From Moringa oleifera (Eukaryota; Streptophyta; Magnoliopsida; Brassicales; Moringaceae), in contig JAJFZO010000896.1 in NCBI GenBank assembly GCA_021397835.1, positions 6,984,501-7,048,500 on the forward strand: a DNA stretch of 64,000 nucleotides. Direction: 5' to 3'. Below, in pieces: positions 10,416 through 34,799 of the stretch. How positions within the stretch are numbered: position 1 is the first letter of the stretch; each line of letters begins with the position of its first letter. A model generated the notes under the pieces. The model saw only the letters and a program-made list of their open reading frames with translations. It was not told the DNA's origin and did not search any database. Made by a program: the position numbers and the translations under genes.

Positions 10416-13400
10416 TAAAAAAATAAAATCAGTGCACATGTTGTTACATGTGAAATGTAGATTGTGGAGTGCCATTAATTTTGAAAATTAAAATTCTAAT
10501 TTTGATATTAAAATCAAATTAATAGTATATGAATTAAATTATTACTGATCATAAATTGAAGATATTACTTTTTAATTTAGTTTAAATTAAATATTGATCT
10601 AAACAATTACAAAAAATAAAAATATTTTTATTTTTAAAATATTTTTAAAATAAACTTTTATATTTATTTTGAGTTCATTATTTAAACTTAAATATTTTTA
10701 TGTACAAATTATTTTTATAAATTTTTTAACAATGTAAATTTAAAAACATACACATCTTCAGCATTCAAAAGATTTTAAATTTTTTTATAATACTAATTTT
10801 AATGTATTTTATATTTATAAAAAATAAATCATATTTAATATAATAATATAAAATAAATATTATAATTCTATATGATTTTTACCTTTCATTATGTATATAA
10901 ACCGCTTACAAGACCTGTAATAGTTTTTGTGGCTATCTCCTTAAGCTATATTTGTAAGGGGTGACAAATGATTCATACAAGCTATATATAATCTTATATT
11001 ACCCAGAAAATGAAAAATTCTAACTTTAATTATTTTTATAATATACTTTTTAATAAAAAGACAAATTTAGAAATCGTGATGAACTTATTTATTTTTATTA
11101 TAAAAAAAAAAAGGTAAATGAACCCAAAATCCAATTTGGATACGTAGCAGGCAGATAGAGCGATGGCGAATCTATGAAAGAGAATCTGTAGGACGTAGGT
11201 AGACAGTGGAAAAGCAAATAATTCTCGAGCCCTAAAGCCCTTTGCTTTCCCTTTGACCACATAGATGCTGAAAACAATCTCATCTTCCACCAATGAATAA
11301 AGAAAATTCAGAATCAAACCCACCACATTTTCACTTTTAAAAAAAATTAATTATTTTATTTCTCTATATTTATTTATTTATTTATTTATTAGGGTTAAAA
11401 ATAGTAAACAAGTCCAGCAAGTTTGACTGGTCACACATGACCTTAGCTGTTTCATCTCAAAGTTTGTAAACAATTATCAGTCGGGCACTGTGATATTCAA
11501 TACAATTTTTAATTTTTTTTTAGGCAACAAGATATAATATGTATGCATGTGTTTTGTATGGTGGAGGAGCTTAGTCCTGCAGCTCAACAGTCAAACCCAA
11601 GAAATTAAATGTCAATTTGATTTAAAAAGAAAAGAAAAAAGAACAGTAGTAAATGAAGAGCTTGACCTTTAGGGTAATGAGTTGAAATAATGAATAAAGT
11701 TTGTCAGAGAGAGAATGAATTGAAAATTTAGGTTTTGATTTCTCAAGTGAATGTCTGAGGTGCATTTGTTATAAAATAGTAACTGTACCAAAGGGATCTC
11801 ACCCTATCCCCCAACTACACCATGTGCTCTTTTTTTTATTTTTTTTTTCCTCTCTGTCGCTCTTTACTATTATAAGCAGCCTAGCTTAGGTTCTGCCCTC
11901 GCATGTGATCTTGCCTCTGTCGATCCTCGGTTTCCTATGTACCTCTCCCTTGTCTTCTTCATTTGCTGCAAAAATTTGCACTTTTAAATATTTATATTTT
12001 TAAAATAATAAGTTAAATATTAATTAAAAATTTTAAAATATTTATATTAAAAAAATTAAAACTTAACTTTTATTTCAAAAATTGTTTAATTTGAATAGTA
12101 AATCTAAAATAAAAAATTATTGAGTTATTTTAAAAATATTTTAATAATAATTTTTTAATTTTATAATTATTTAACTTAATATTTAATTTAATATTAAAGT
12201 TAATCAATTTATCTTTATTTTTAAAACATAAAAATTTAATTAATAATATAAAATAAATATTATAAATTTAATATTTTACTTGTAGGAAAAATTAGTTATC
12301 TGTAATTAATTAAAGGAGGGTGGAATCTTTTGCTTGGTGGCAGCAGAAGAGAAGGGTAAGGGTGTCGAGGTTGGTGGTTCGATGGCATGTAGTGGAACCC
12401 ACGTGAATTATGAAGAAGATTGAAGGAGGACCGATAGCGAGTCAACATTATTTGATCCGGTGATCTGACACTACACGCTGAAGAAACACCCAACTGCCTG
12501 TAATCATTTGTTTCCTTCAATGACGATCATGCCCTTCATTTTCTCCTAATATCTCAGTTTTGACACCCCCAAGCCCCCATATTTATGATTAAATCATCTC
12601 CAACTTAAAACATCAAATTTAATATTATTTTAATATTAAAAAATTATTTTTTAATATTGAACGCCATTATTTATTTTTTATTTATTACACAAAAAATAAT
12701 ATTAAAACATTATATTAATAAATTTTTATAAATTTTTAGTAATAATATTTAATAAATTAAGTTATTTTTAATAATATAATAAATGATGTTGTTACATTCT
12801 GCATCACATGATGCAACACTTGTAACAACAACAATTTGGCACATGTCATATCCAGCATCCAAGGAGACTTAATTATACTCTAATTTGTGATTTTTCTGTC
12901 TTTAATTCATTTTCTTGTCTGTTTCATTACAACATTAAAAAAAATTAAAAATTAATTACTTAAAAAATTTTAAATTTTACTTATAATTTTAAATTAAAAT
13001 ATATAAAAATTATATTTATTTATAATAATTTTTAATATATATTTTTTTATAATTTTTATTAATATTAATATTTTTTACACGTAATATACATAAGACTTTT
13101 TATATAATTATTATAATATTTTTAATAAAATTTATGAATAAATTTTTTAATTGAAAATATAATAAAAATTTAAATTTTAAGTAAATATAACTTTTTAAAA
13201 CTTTGATGTATTTTTTCAACTCTTAATTTAAAATGATGAATAAAAATATATATTCTCTCATTGTTATTAATTATTTTTTAAATATAAAATCTTTCATGAA
13301 GATATTCTAAGCTCAGATATTTAACCATATATTTTTTATTTTATTTTTGAAAATATTGAGATTTCAAAAGCTGATAAGAAAAAAAATTAATTAGTTTATT

Positions 13401-14119
13401 TATAGTTAAATCTATTTCATTATGTACTAACTAGTGAAAGTCAAGCAGCTGACGTTTCAATTAGCTTTACTTTCACTGCAGGGTGAAGTTGATTGAATAA
13501 TTATATTTACAATTTAGTTGTTTTAAATTATATTTTGATTTAATTTCTAAATCATTTAAGTTGTTGTAAGAAAAAGATTTAAAATAAATTATAAATTATA
13601 TTATTTTTAATATTTTAATTGCTTTTGATATTTTATTTTATTATAATTTTAAACTAACTGTATTTTAAGTTATAAATTTAAAATATCTATTTTCATTTTT
13701 TATGTACTACCTAAACAATTTAAGAAAAAAATATGCATTAAAGTAGCTTCAAGAGTATACTTTGTATGCATATAAACGTACATTTGATTTTTAATTCAAA
13801 TTGATATTAACTTGTTAGGATATTAATGGTGTTGTCATTTTAAGAGCAAATGTTAAGGCTTTATTAGCAAAATGTCAAGATTAGTAGCTAATTTTGAATC
13901 ACTATTTGTTTAAAAGAATTATAGGTTTTGATTAATATTTTATCTAATTTGATTAGTATAACATAAAATTTTCAATTTTCAATTATAATTAAAAATTTTA
14001 TTATTTTAGACTAAATTAGGATGCCCTAGAATTGATTTTTGATCCTTTCTCAGAAAATAATGTATTGATAGGAATAGCCAATTTGGTCTTTTTCCATTTT
14101 TCCTAATGTCTCTCTCGCC

Positions 14120-14158
<39 letters not shown>

Positions 14159-17100
14159 GTTTACATTTGCAAATTAACTAATTTTTTATGTCTCAAATTA
14201 CACTGAGTACCCTTCTTTAAAAAAAAAATCATCAAATGGCATATTTTTAATTCTTTTATTTGTGAAAGAAGTGATTTTAACCTAATAATTTTATGATGAA
14301 ATTATCGAAAATAAAATCACATGTGGCAAATTAATTGATGCCTCCGCCTGAATTTTTATTGTTACATTTCAATATTCAAAATCATCAAATTTAATTGAAA
14401 AAACATGAAAGAAATTTAACACTAATACTAACCAATTACTTCCTCATGAATTTTGTTGCATTATTCATTTTTTAATTTATAAAAATAATTAAATCGATAT
14501 TAATATATATAAATTAATATTAACATTCAAAATTATTATTTTTAAATTTATAATATTTTTATTTTAATATAATCACATAATTTTATTTTATTTAAAATTT
14601 TAAATTATTTTTATAAAAATTTGATTTAAATAATAAATAAAAGTTTATTTGAAAATATTTTAAAAGTTAAAATTTAATTAGAGAGATAATACTAATTTTA
14701 AGATTTAAAATAATATTTATTTTAAAATTTAAAATTTTAAATAAAATAATATATAAAAATTATATAAAAATTATTTTGAATTAATAAAACTAATAAATAA
14801 AGTGAAAATGTGTGACCCCTAAATAAAGCACGTGATGCATGAAGACAATGGCAAAAATATAAAACAATAAAAAGATAGATATAAAATCAAAATGCTGTTC
14901 ATCCGAGTTTGATGTGAGTTGATGTTCAGGCTTTTTTTCAATTTTTTTAAATATTAAAATAATGTAATATAATAATATAAAAATTAAATTAAAAAATTTA
15001 TTTAATAATATTAATAAATTATTACGTATTATTATTTTATTAAAAAATAACATAATTAAATCAGTAGAACATCCAAATTTCGGATGCAAGAGTTCGGATG
15101 AGACGGGACTGACATGTTAAGTCACGTGACATTATGATTGGGTTAGTACTCAGCATTTAACTTATTTACTAACTCCTTCCAGTTCTTTTAATAAGTAGTT
15201 TTTGGTGGGACCTACATCAACAACTACTTTTCAATTTTTACGGCTTTCTTGCACGACGTCAGCCCCCTTAGGCCCCACCTCCCCAGCTTTTTAACTTTGT
15301 ACTCTACTTTATTACGATATCATTATAATAATGTTCGGACAACATACAAGAAATGTGATTTTGTATCAATTTAGAGACTAAACCCATTGGATTGGCTTGA
15401 TTTAAGGCAGTAATGCACTATTAATCCCGGATTATGTTCTCTTAAAAAATTCAAGTTAAAATTTTAATTTATTATCATTAATAATATGCTATTTAATTTT
15501 CAAATTTATGTTATCAGAAAATATTTCACCTATCAATGTGTAAATTTAAATTTATTTTAAACCCGAGATAGGTTTTGCTGTATATTAATTTTAAAATAAT
15601 GGGTATCTGATGATGACCTAAAGTTGAAATGATTATAATATTATTAATTTAAAATATTACTTCACAAATAATTAAGATTTTAATATTAAATTATTTTATT
15701 AATTATTCGATTGATATAAATCATTGTTAATGCAGGTCAGATAATTTTATTTTCAAAATATTTTATAATTATGAAATTTATTTTGAAATATTCAAATATA
15801 TTTAATTTTTTATATAATATATCATTAACGAATTCATTGTGATATTTAATTCATCGTTTAAAATTATGAGATTAAAAATATATAATTATTTTAAAAAAAC
15901 TTTATTTATAGTATTGAAAAAAAAAAGGAAAGAAAGGAGATGGATCTAAGGGGTAGGGATCACGTGGGTGTTATTTTTGTTGTTGTGTAGCGATTGGGTA
16001 GCTTTCCCCAAGAAAAGAGCAGTAGTTTTGAACAAAGTTTGGGAATGGCAGCCATGTGCTGCTTGGTCTATGCAACAATACCGATAACTTATTGTTAAAA
16101 AAACATCTCAAAGAAGCAACAAGCTCTCTAACCGTAGCACTACCATTATTAAATACACCAATATATACACACAAATATGCATTAAATAATCCAACATTAT
16201 AAAAAAATTATATATAATTATTGTTTTCTTTAAAATAATTCAACGACATAATTCTCAAATTTTAAATTAAAAAATAAAAAAATTTAAATCGTAATAAAAA
16301 TTACAATAATAAATTAAAAGTTTTACATAAAAAGAGACAGGCAGAAGGGAAAAGAAGAAATTGCAGAGAAAGAAATGGAGAAAGGACGAAGAAAGAAGAA
16401 AAAGAGAAATTTTTTTTTTAATCTTGATATGCACATTGGTTAAAATTTAATTGCGATTAAGGAAGAGAACATTCCGTTGACAGAAAGTTTATATCAACCC
16501 CATATAAAAGTTTAAGGTTTATCTCATATTTTTAAATATTAAAATTTAATTTTATACTAAGATATATTTTATAATTTTTTAAAAATATTTACCCGATAAA
16601 AATTGGTTGATGATGGAAACTCAATTGAAAAGATTTGGATGCCAAATTTAAAGAATGAGTTTGTTCAGATTTTTTTTATTTGAATTGATGTTAATTTTTA
16701 TTTTAAATATAAAAAAATAAATTTAAAAATTATTGTATTAATAGGATTAATACAACTTAGGTGAATAGACAACTTTGATTTGAATTTACAACCTTAACCA
16801 TACTGTTTAAAATTAAAATTGATAAAATTATTTAGTTCAAAGTTTGAAACAAGAGAAGAACATCATGTTGACCATTTACTTTTTCTTGTAATATATTATA
16901 AGTTCAATTATATATTTTGTAAAAGATATTTTCTAAATTATATATACTACATTTTATTATATAATTTTTTAAAAACGATGCTTTGCAAAAATCAAAATAG
17001 TATTTTTTAAAATTACAAAAAACAATAAATTTAAATATCATAAAATGATGGTCGTTAACTAAAATAAATAATGTTTTATTCGAAGATGAAAAAGATGGGA

Positions 17101-17340
17101 TTTTGAGCCTCATTAATTAACAATATTAAAGGTCTATTTGAAGTGGGGTGTGATGTGGACATGATCAGGCATAGGATAGAACTTTGGGCTCTGTCTTTTT
17201 GTGGTCACATGGATGATGGATGATGGAATGACAATCTTTTCTGCCCTACTCCGCATTCACATTTGCATTTTGCATGAATATCCACGTAAATTATTACAAA
17301 CAAACTTTATCTCCACTCTCTCTCATGGCGCGTGCTCTCC
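10416..17340. other. Gene-poor AT-rich interval
   Basis: Nearly 7 kb with no supported gene. Less AT-rich islands sit at about 11130-11330, 11760-11960, 12300-12550, 15080-15310 and 15950-16180. Short open frames there (11036-11326, 12296-12520 and 15971-16174, minus strand) show no recognisable domain. The 11.76-11.96 kb island has a TATA-like TATAAG followed by CT-rich DNA, as in a plant promoter, but no coding sequence follows. G-boxes (CACGTG) occur near 12400, 14829, 15123 and 15961. The DNA may hold non-coding RNA genes or regulatory elements. Confidence 0.5.
14119..14157. repeat. (TC)n(TA)n microsatellite
   Basis: A run of TC dinucleotides passes directly into a run of TA dinucleotides. 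It lies in intergenic AT-rich DNA. Confidence 0.9.
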
Positions 17341-17370
17341 ACTCTCTCATTCTCTTCTCTCTCTCTCTCT

Positions 17371-17390
17371 CCATATACATATATATATCC
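17371..17390 (+). promoter_or_regulatory. TATA region of the 17.5-kb gene
   Basis: CATATACATATATATATCC follows a CT-rich tract and lies about 140 bp before the ATG at 17528. This is a normal plant TATA plus pyrimidine-rich arrangement; a start site near 17410 would give a leader of about 120 nt. The position is inferred from sequence only. Confidence 0.5.
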
Positions 17391-17527
17391 TCACGCTAGC
17401 GACTTATTCTAGAGAGAATCATCATTCACTGGGCCTAAAAAAGCCTGCCTTCACCGCCGGCCATTCTTGCTTTCACTCTCCCAACTGAGATCGGATCAGA
17501 GACTCTGTTAGCGAGCGGAGATAGAGG

Positions 17528-17923
17528 ATGACCCAAATGCGGTTCCTCTGTTGGCCGAAGGAGATCTCAACCACCGCCACCGTCAGCAATGGAGGTGACT
17601 CTGCTGATACTGCCACGCCTAACACCGCTACTAACTCCTTGGCGAAAGATGGGTCGACGCGGAGCTGCTGTTGCCTCTACTTAACAAAATTTGTCAGGAA
17701 ACTGAAGCGACAAGGGAAGATGCTCCGCTCGGCGGCTGCGACCAGGCAAAGTACGTTTCAGTGTCGGTATGACCCACTGAGCTATTCTCTCAACTTTGAC
17801 ACAAGTGGGTGTGGGAGCTTGTTAGACGACGGAGATTACTATCAGTTCTGTGCTTTCTCTTCAAGGTTTGTGGCCAACCCTAGAAGACCTCTTTCGTCAA
17901 CACCAGTCGCCGCTTCTCACTAG
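17528..17923 (+). CDS. Short conserved plant protein of unknown function
   Basis: An intronless gene for a 131-residue protein, ATG at 17528 and TAG at 17921. The N-terminal half is Thr/Ser/Ala-rich and ends in a Cys triplet (residues 47-49) and a basic stretch (KFVRKLKRQ, 54-62). The C-terminal half has blocks I recognise from a family of short plant proteins: FQCRYDPLSYSLNFD (77-91), a glycine-rich SGCGSLLDD turn, and DYYQFCAFSSRFV (103-115). Some members are labelled stress-induced, but no biochemical role is known to me. There is no signal peptide or membrane segment. It has its own TATA box, CT-rich leader and a GC level well above the surroundings. It is about 1.6 kb from the convergent end of the remodeler gene. 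Confidence 0.8.
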   Translation: MTQMRFLCWPKEISTTATVSNGGDSADTATPNTATNSLAKDGSTRSCCCLYLTKFVRKLKRQGKMLRSAAATRQSTFQCRYDPLSYSLNFDTSGCGSLLDDGDYYQFCAFSSRFVANPRRPLSSTPVAASH

Positions 17924-17954
17924 AAACTCTATCAACTTACTCAACCGTCATCTC

Positions 17955-18250
17955 TCTCTCGCTCTCTCTCCAGACATTTTCCATTGAAGCTGTAGGATCT
18001 CAGGCTTAGTTTAATGGGTATTCATTACTATATTGTATGCATATGTTTACTTTGACTAGAAAAAGGAGAGAACTAGCATCTTCTCTGATGGGTACTGAGG
18101 ATCCACACCTCTGTCTCTCTGTCTCTCTCTATCTATTTTGAAGGTCTTCGCCGGAAGCAGTAGCATGTTAGGTTTACTTTAACGAATATTGGTTACATTG
18201 TACACATAATTAGCTTTAACAGTAACTTCTGTGATGGGTACTTTACAGTG
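17955..18250 (+). repeat. Diverged tandem duplication in the 3' flank of the 17.5-kb gene
   Basis: Two units of about 150-170 bp follow one another. Each has a CTCTCTCT tract, then a GTAG(G/C)AT...AGG(C/T)TTA block (about 17992 and 18160), a TACATTGTA-like segment, and ends in GATGGGTACT (18087 and 18233). Indels separate the copies. It probably lies in or near the 3' UTR. Confidence 0.55.
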
Positions 18251-18554
18251 AATTTGATACACAGCTTCTCTTTTTCGAAACTGTCCAATTAATTCAGTTA
18301 CAGTCACAAGGGCAAAAGCCCAAAATTAAGGACATAAAGCAAGCAATTTGGATCACTTTTGCCTTTATTGAAGGGTCTGTTTACCCTTTATTTTTCATTT
18401 AGAATGTCAAAATGGAAGCCTAAAAAATAATTAATTAATCAAGAAAAAACTATACCCAATTCATTAGAGATCTGTCTGGGTTGAATCAGTTAATTTGAAT
18501 GGGGATGAGTACAATAAGGTATTTTAATTAATTAACAATATGGTCACAGGGAGC

Positions 18555-18597
<43 letters not shown>

Positions 18598-19100
18598 CTT
18601 CTGGGAAATGCTGGCATCCATGTGCAGGGAGCAACCATTGTCACCGAGAAACTAAATTAAATTATTTAGTTCATAATTAAGAACAGAGAAGTACTGAATA
18701 TTGGCTAATTTTACTGTGGGAGACAATATTCCAAAATTGAGGGCAAGCCTATCTTTATAAGAATTTGCAAAAATTAAAGGAAAGATATATATAATGATGA
18801 GAAAAAGTTTAATCCAATTAGGTAATTAATTTTATGTTTTGGATTTGGAAAACTGAAAAAATTAGTGGCCAGTTGCATTAATTTTATATAATTAGATGGT
18901 ATGTACAATTACAACAACTGACGAGTAACGGTCCTCTGACTCATCAAAAACCATGTTCTCTCTTTGGTGACATTTGATCTTATATTTTACACCATAAAGT
19001 ATCAAATCCTCTCCATGATATAACTTAGATTTGCAAGAAAGAGTCCGATATAAAGTTATAACAAAAAGTTATTATATCTGATGTCTAATCCTATTTGTAA
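18251..19100. other. Intergenic DNA between convergent genes
   Basis: No gene seen. It includes a long GA microsatellite. It separates the plus-strand 17.5-kb gene from the 3' end of the minus-strand remodeler gene. Confidence 0.5.
18556..18594. repeat. (GA)n microsatellite
   Basis: About 19 uninterrupted GA units in intergenic DNA. Confidence 0.95.
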
Positions 19101-19106
19101 GAATAA

Positions 19107-19355
19107 TTTAAAAATTCTTGTTCATGCTGCATAAAGGGCGGTACCAGTGAAACAGGTCCTGTTTCCAATGGAGCTGCATTATCAGTAGATCACCTGGGGG
19201 GTGAAACTGTAGATTCAGGTAACAGTCCATCACTTAGTTCAAATGCTACAATTCAGAGTAGGATCAGAAGCCAGGCGGCAAAAGGAATACCAATCAGGCA
19301 AGGCTATATATTTCATTTTCTTACACAAACTTTACACCAGAGATGTCCTAAATGA
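19107..19355 (+). pseudogene. Coding-like fragment antisense to the remodeler 3' flank
   Basis: A plus-strand frame stays open from just after TAA at 19104 to TGA at 19353, without an early ATG. The middle reads like real protein, with segments such as TSETGPVSNGAAL, VDSGNSPSLSSN and SRIRSQAAKGIPIR, then loses that character after about 19300. The DNA is also less AT-rich than its surroundings. It could be an isolated or captured exon of another gene, or a chance frame within the remodeler 3' UTR. I do not recognise the protein. Confidence 0.28.
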
Positions 19356-19494
19356 TCCTATATATGCTACTTCACTCCCGCATAATGCCTACAAAAATTT
19401 GAGCACATCCTTCAACAGCCTTGGAACTCCAGTACCTTGAAAAAGAATAACTACTCTGCGTTCCGCCGTTTCATACTCCCACTCCAGCATTAAG

Positions 19495-31505
<12,011 letters not shown>

Positions 31506-33340
31506 CCTTCAATCCCAGGTTTTACATTGTGACTAACAGTTTGAATACACATATGTCAATAAAGAACTTGAGGAATGAACCAGAAGACAGCTGGCTTGGC
31601 TATTGCAAATCCTCAGCCTGCTGTCCCTACACTTGAATGTTACGGATCAGAATTAGCAATAGATGCAAATAGCAAAGTTGATTAACTCCGAATAAAGTAA
31701 AAATTTATAGATTTATCAAAGGAACAATAATAATTCAGAAAGTTAAATTCGAAGGAATAGAATGAATAAATGCATTGGAACAATACAAGAGAAAAAGAGG
31801 ATGCCACAGTCCTCATGTAGAGCATGGCAAGTAAAAAGGTGGCACTAAAAATTAAAACAAAAGACAAAGTTCTAATGCTAGTAGTAAAATCCCTAGATAC
31901 CCATATCAAAACTTATGGATCAAAATAGCATGACCCTTGCATTACAGATCAAATTCTTTGCTGATTCGTAGTTTGAAAAGAAGTTTAAAAGTCAAACGTA
32001 GGGTCAAGCACTCGAATATTTAATTTGTGCATAACCAATAAATCAGTAATTTCTATACCCAATTTCCACTTTCCATGTTCTATTATTAACGAAAGTCAAT
32101 ATGGCCTCCTAATACAACAAAAAAACTAGCTAAAATAGAGTCATGTTCATTAATACAACAAAAAAACTAGCTAAAATAGAGTCATGTTCATTAATTCATG
32201 TCAGCTCCATCTCATTTCACATCATCTTACATGGTCACAGTAGTTCTGCTCAGAATGGAATATCTGAATCATGACAAACTAAGTTCTCCAACCTAAAATG
32301 ACGAACTGCTCATTTAGTTTGAGGTATCACATGTTTATGTAATATGGTACATCAACAACTTCAAAAGACATTGCTGGACATTAAACTAGCTGTTCAAACT
32401 ACAGTTTCACGCTATTATACTTCAATGCGCCTGAAGCAAAAGAAGCAGACTAAATGCGTGATACCAAATGATTGGCATTTCAAACTAATTTCATGACTTA
32501 GCAAGTTCCTGAGCTGGCAACACATTCATGTCTACCTGAAGGCAATATGACGAATCCATTGAACTTCTTAAGAAATGCATACATGTTAACAAACGCATAC
32601 ATGTTAAGTTACTTAATAGGATACTGAATCAGCATAGAAAAAGAAAAAACAACAAAGAGAACTGATATCCTAGGCCTAATGGTCATTTGATACATTCTTA
32701 GATACCCAATTCAAATCATCATCAGAGAAAGGTACAATAAAAACTAAGTATCAGGTTTAAACAGCACAGCCCATCTAAACAAATACAAACTCTTTAGTTA
32801 AATCCAATCAAATATTAATTTCAAATAATTAGTCATCAAATGCCAAAAGAACATGCTAGCAAAGTGGGAAAAATTGAGCAATAAAAGGGCATGAACCCAA
32901 GCAGGTATAAAATATTAATCACAAACCCCATTGCACCAACCCGCACTTACTATCAAAGGGCACATACCAAATTATCCGGGATTCCAGAATTCCACAAAAC
33001 AATGGTCAGTATGCACACAATATGCTCGTAATCAAACAACAGACACATTACATAACCATCAAAGCACAGATGAATCAACGGAAACCACCTGAATTGAGGA
33101 GACCCAAAAGAGAACCCACCAACAAATGAGCATGAAACAAACAAATTTATAGTCCTCACAGCGGAAAGAAGCTTACCAATCTTTCTCTTGGATCAAAAAA
33201 TCAAAACTAAGTGAAGAAACATCAAGATTACAAGATTGAGAAATAGAGTGAAAATACGAACAGCGAGAGAGAGGGAGATTAGGGCAAAGAAGCAAGGGGA
33301 GAGATGAGATATGAGAGATGAGAGATACGAGAAAGAGAGA
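31506..33340 (-). other. 5' leader of the CHR4-like gene with a long leader intron
   Basis: Just upstream of the ATG a minus-strand acceptor candidate (CTGTTAG before TCACAATG, exon edge 31532) is present. At 33171-33177 a donor (ATTG|GTAAGC) ends a CT-rich leader exon that begins near 33340. The implied leader intron is about 1.6 kb, a layout common in plant regulatory genes. The intron contains a perfect 41-bp tandem duplication (32110-32190). Open frames inside it (31682-31909, 32953-33159) have no domain and are intronic. Confidence 0.55.
32110..32191. repeat. Perfect 41-bp tandem duplication
   Basis: The unit starts TAATACAACAAAAAAACTAG and ends GTCATGTTCAT. It occurs twice head to tail at 32110 and 32151 with no mismatch seen. 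It lies in the presumed leader intron of the CHR4-like gene. A smaller direct repeat of GCATACATGTTAA occurs near 32576 and 32594. Confidence 0.9.
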
Positions 33341-33361
33341 GAAAGCGAGGAGACACCAACA

Positions 33362-33592
33362 AATAAATAAATATAGAGAGAGAAAGGGACATATGAAGGC
33401 CTTTACAGTGAGAGAAGTGAGTTTTTAGAGAGAGAAAGAGAAACAAAGCATACGATACGGATTCGCCGGGGTCATAGGACGGGGTTACACACTCTGACAT
33501 GGCAGCGCATGAGAGAGATAGAGAGAGGGATAGAGAGACAGTGGAAAAAGGGAGAGAGAAAGCTACCTAACCAGTGCGAACATGCCACGTGG
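33362..33592 (-). promoter_or_regulatory. Core promoter and G-box of the CHR4-like gene
   Basis: On the minus strand CTCTATATTTATTTATTT (about 33362-33378) is a TATA-like sequence just before the CT-rich leader. About 210 bp further upstream is a palindromic CCACGTGG (33585-33592), a perfect G-box of the kind bound by bZIP and bHLH factors. GA/CT-rich tracts fill the interval. The start site is inferred, near 33340. Confidence 0.5.
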
Positions 33593-34799
33593 AACCACCA
33601 GAGCTCCTCCACAAATTTCCTTTTTCTTTTTCCTCCTCATTCCCTCACTGTCTCTCTCCTTGGAGTGTGAGAGAGAGAGGCTAAGCTTTTTCTCTCTCCT
33701 CATAATCGCCGTCATCAATTGCTTGCTGGGTTCGCAATGGAGTAACCTCTGTTCTCATTTTGCCCTTTCTTCTTTCTCTTCTTCTCATTATCAAAGCCTT
33801 TTGCTTTTCTCCATTCATTTTAATTCTTTCTCCCTTAAACACTTAACCCCTCTTCCATCCTTGGTGTGTCAAATCACAATATTTAAAGGTAAAACCTTTC
33901 AATGCAAAACCATTGATGAGTACAAAAAGTGAATTCCTTTCATCTCATCAATTGTGTTACTGAAGACGGATGCAATGTTTGTACAACTGTCACATGACAT
34001 AAAGTGGTTGTTAAGCTCCTCTGATACTATGAGAAGAAGATAGAAACAGATTGGTTCAAACCTAGTAAAGCTCATTGGAACTATGACAGGTTTTCTAGTT
34101 TTAGTATCTAAACAAAGGAACCAGTACTAGCCATTATATCATATAAATATTTTTCATTTTGTGGCATCATAGTAATCAATAAATTTGTTACCAAATATAA
34201 GCAAATGTTAAATGGTACAACTAAACTGTTCAACTCCAATGTTGCTATGTACTAATCTTGTTTCAAGTTATCCGCAATTTTGTTTTGGTTACAATGATGA
34301 ATTTAAGTGGAGTTTTTCCCATGTTCATTTAGTTGGGAACATGTCAGTTACTATACATTGATTCAAACTACCTCACTAGACTAAATGAATGACTTATTAA
34401 TCCAAGCATTAAATTGAATTAATTGTTTGATCAAACTATTTTGAGTTAAGCTTGCTTGAACTCAATTAATATTAAGTCATTATAATATATGTAACATTCA
34501 TGATGCAATAAACCTAAATTATCTTTATTTTTAAATTTTTTTATGCTTTGAAAATTTATGTTTTTAATATATCTATTTTACTTATTCATTTATATCGATC
34601 TCGTCTCTTTATATAATACATACATGTTACTGTAACTTTTATTTTTTTAATCTAAAATGTGTTATGTTTATTTTTATAATGATTACATTGATTTGTTATA
34701 TAATTTTTAAATTTTTTGAGATTTTTATTAAGGGTATTTAATCGATGGAATAAATAAGTTATTTACATTTCTTTTGATATACAAATTTATTTTACTAAC
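33593..34799. other. Upstream intergenic DNA
   Basis: CT-rich DNA at 33600-33850 merges into AT-rich DNA. The plus-strand frame at 33582-33932 starts in the promoter of the divergent remodeler gene and codes for low-complexity Phe/Ser/Leu; I do not accept it as a gene. Nothing else is seen before LINE B. Confidence 0.5.

Noticed and set aside
11036..11326. 96-residue minus-strand frame
   Set aside because: No domain; the C-terminal half is encoded by AT-rich low-complexity DNA. The DNA island is noted, but coding is not supported.
12296..12520. 74-residue minus-strand frame in a less AT-rich island
   Set aside because: No homology recognised and no gene context.
33582..33932. 116-residue plus-strand frame next to the CHR4 promoter
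   Set aside because: Low-complexity Phe/Ser/Leu product from CT-rich promoter DNA; no domain, and it starts inside the divergent gene's promoter.
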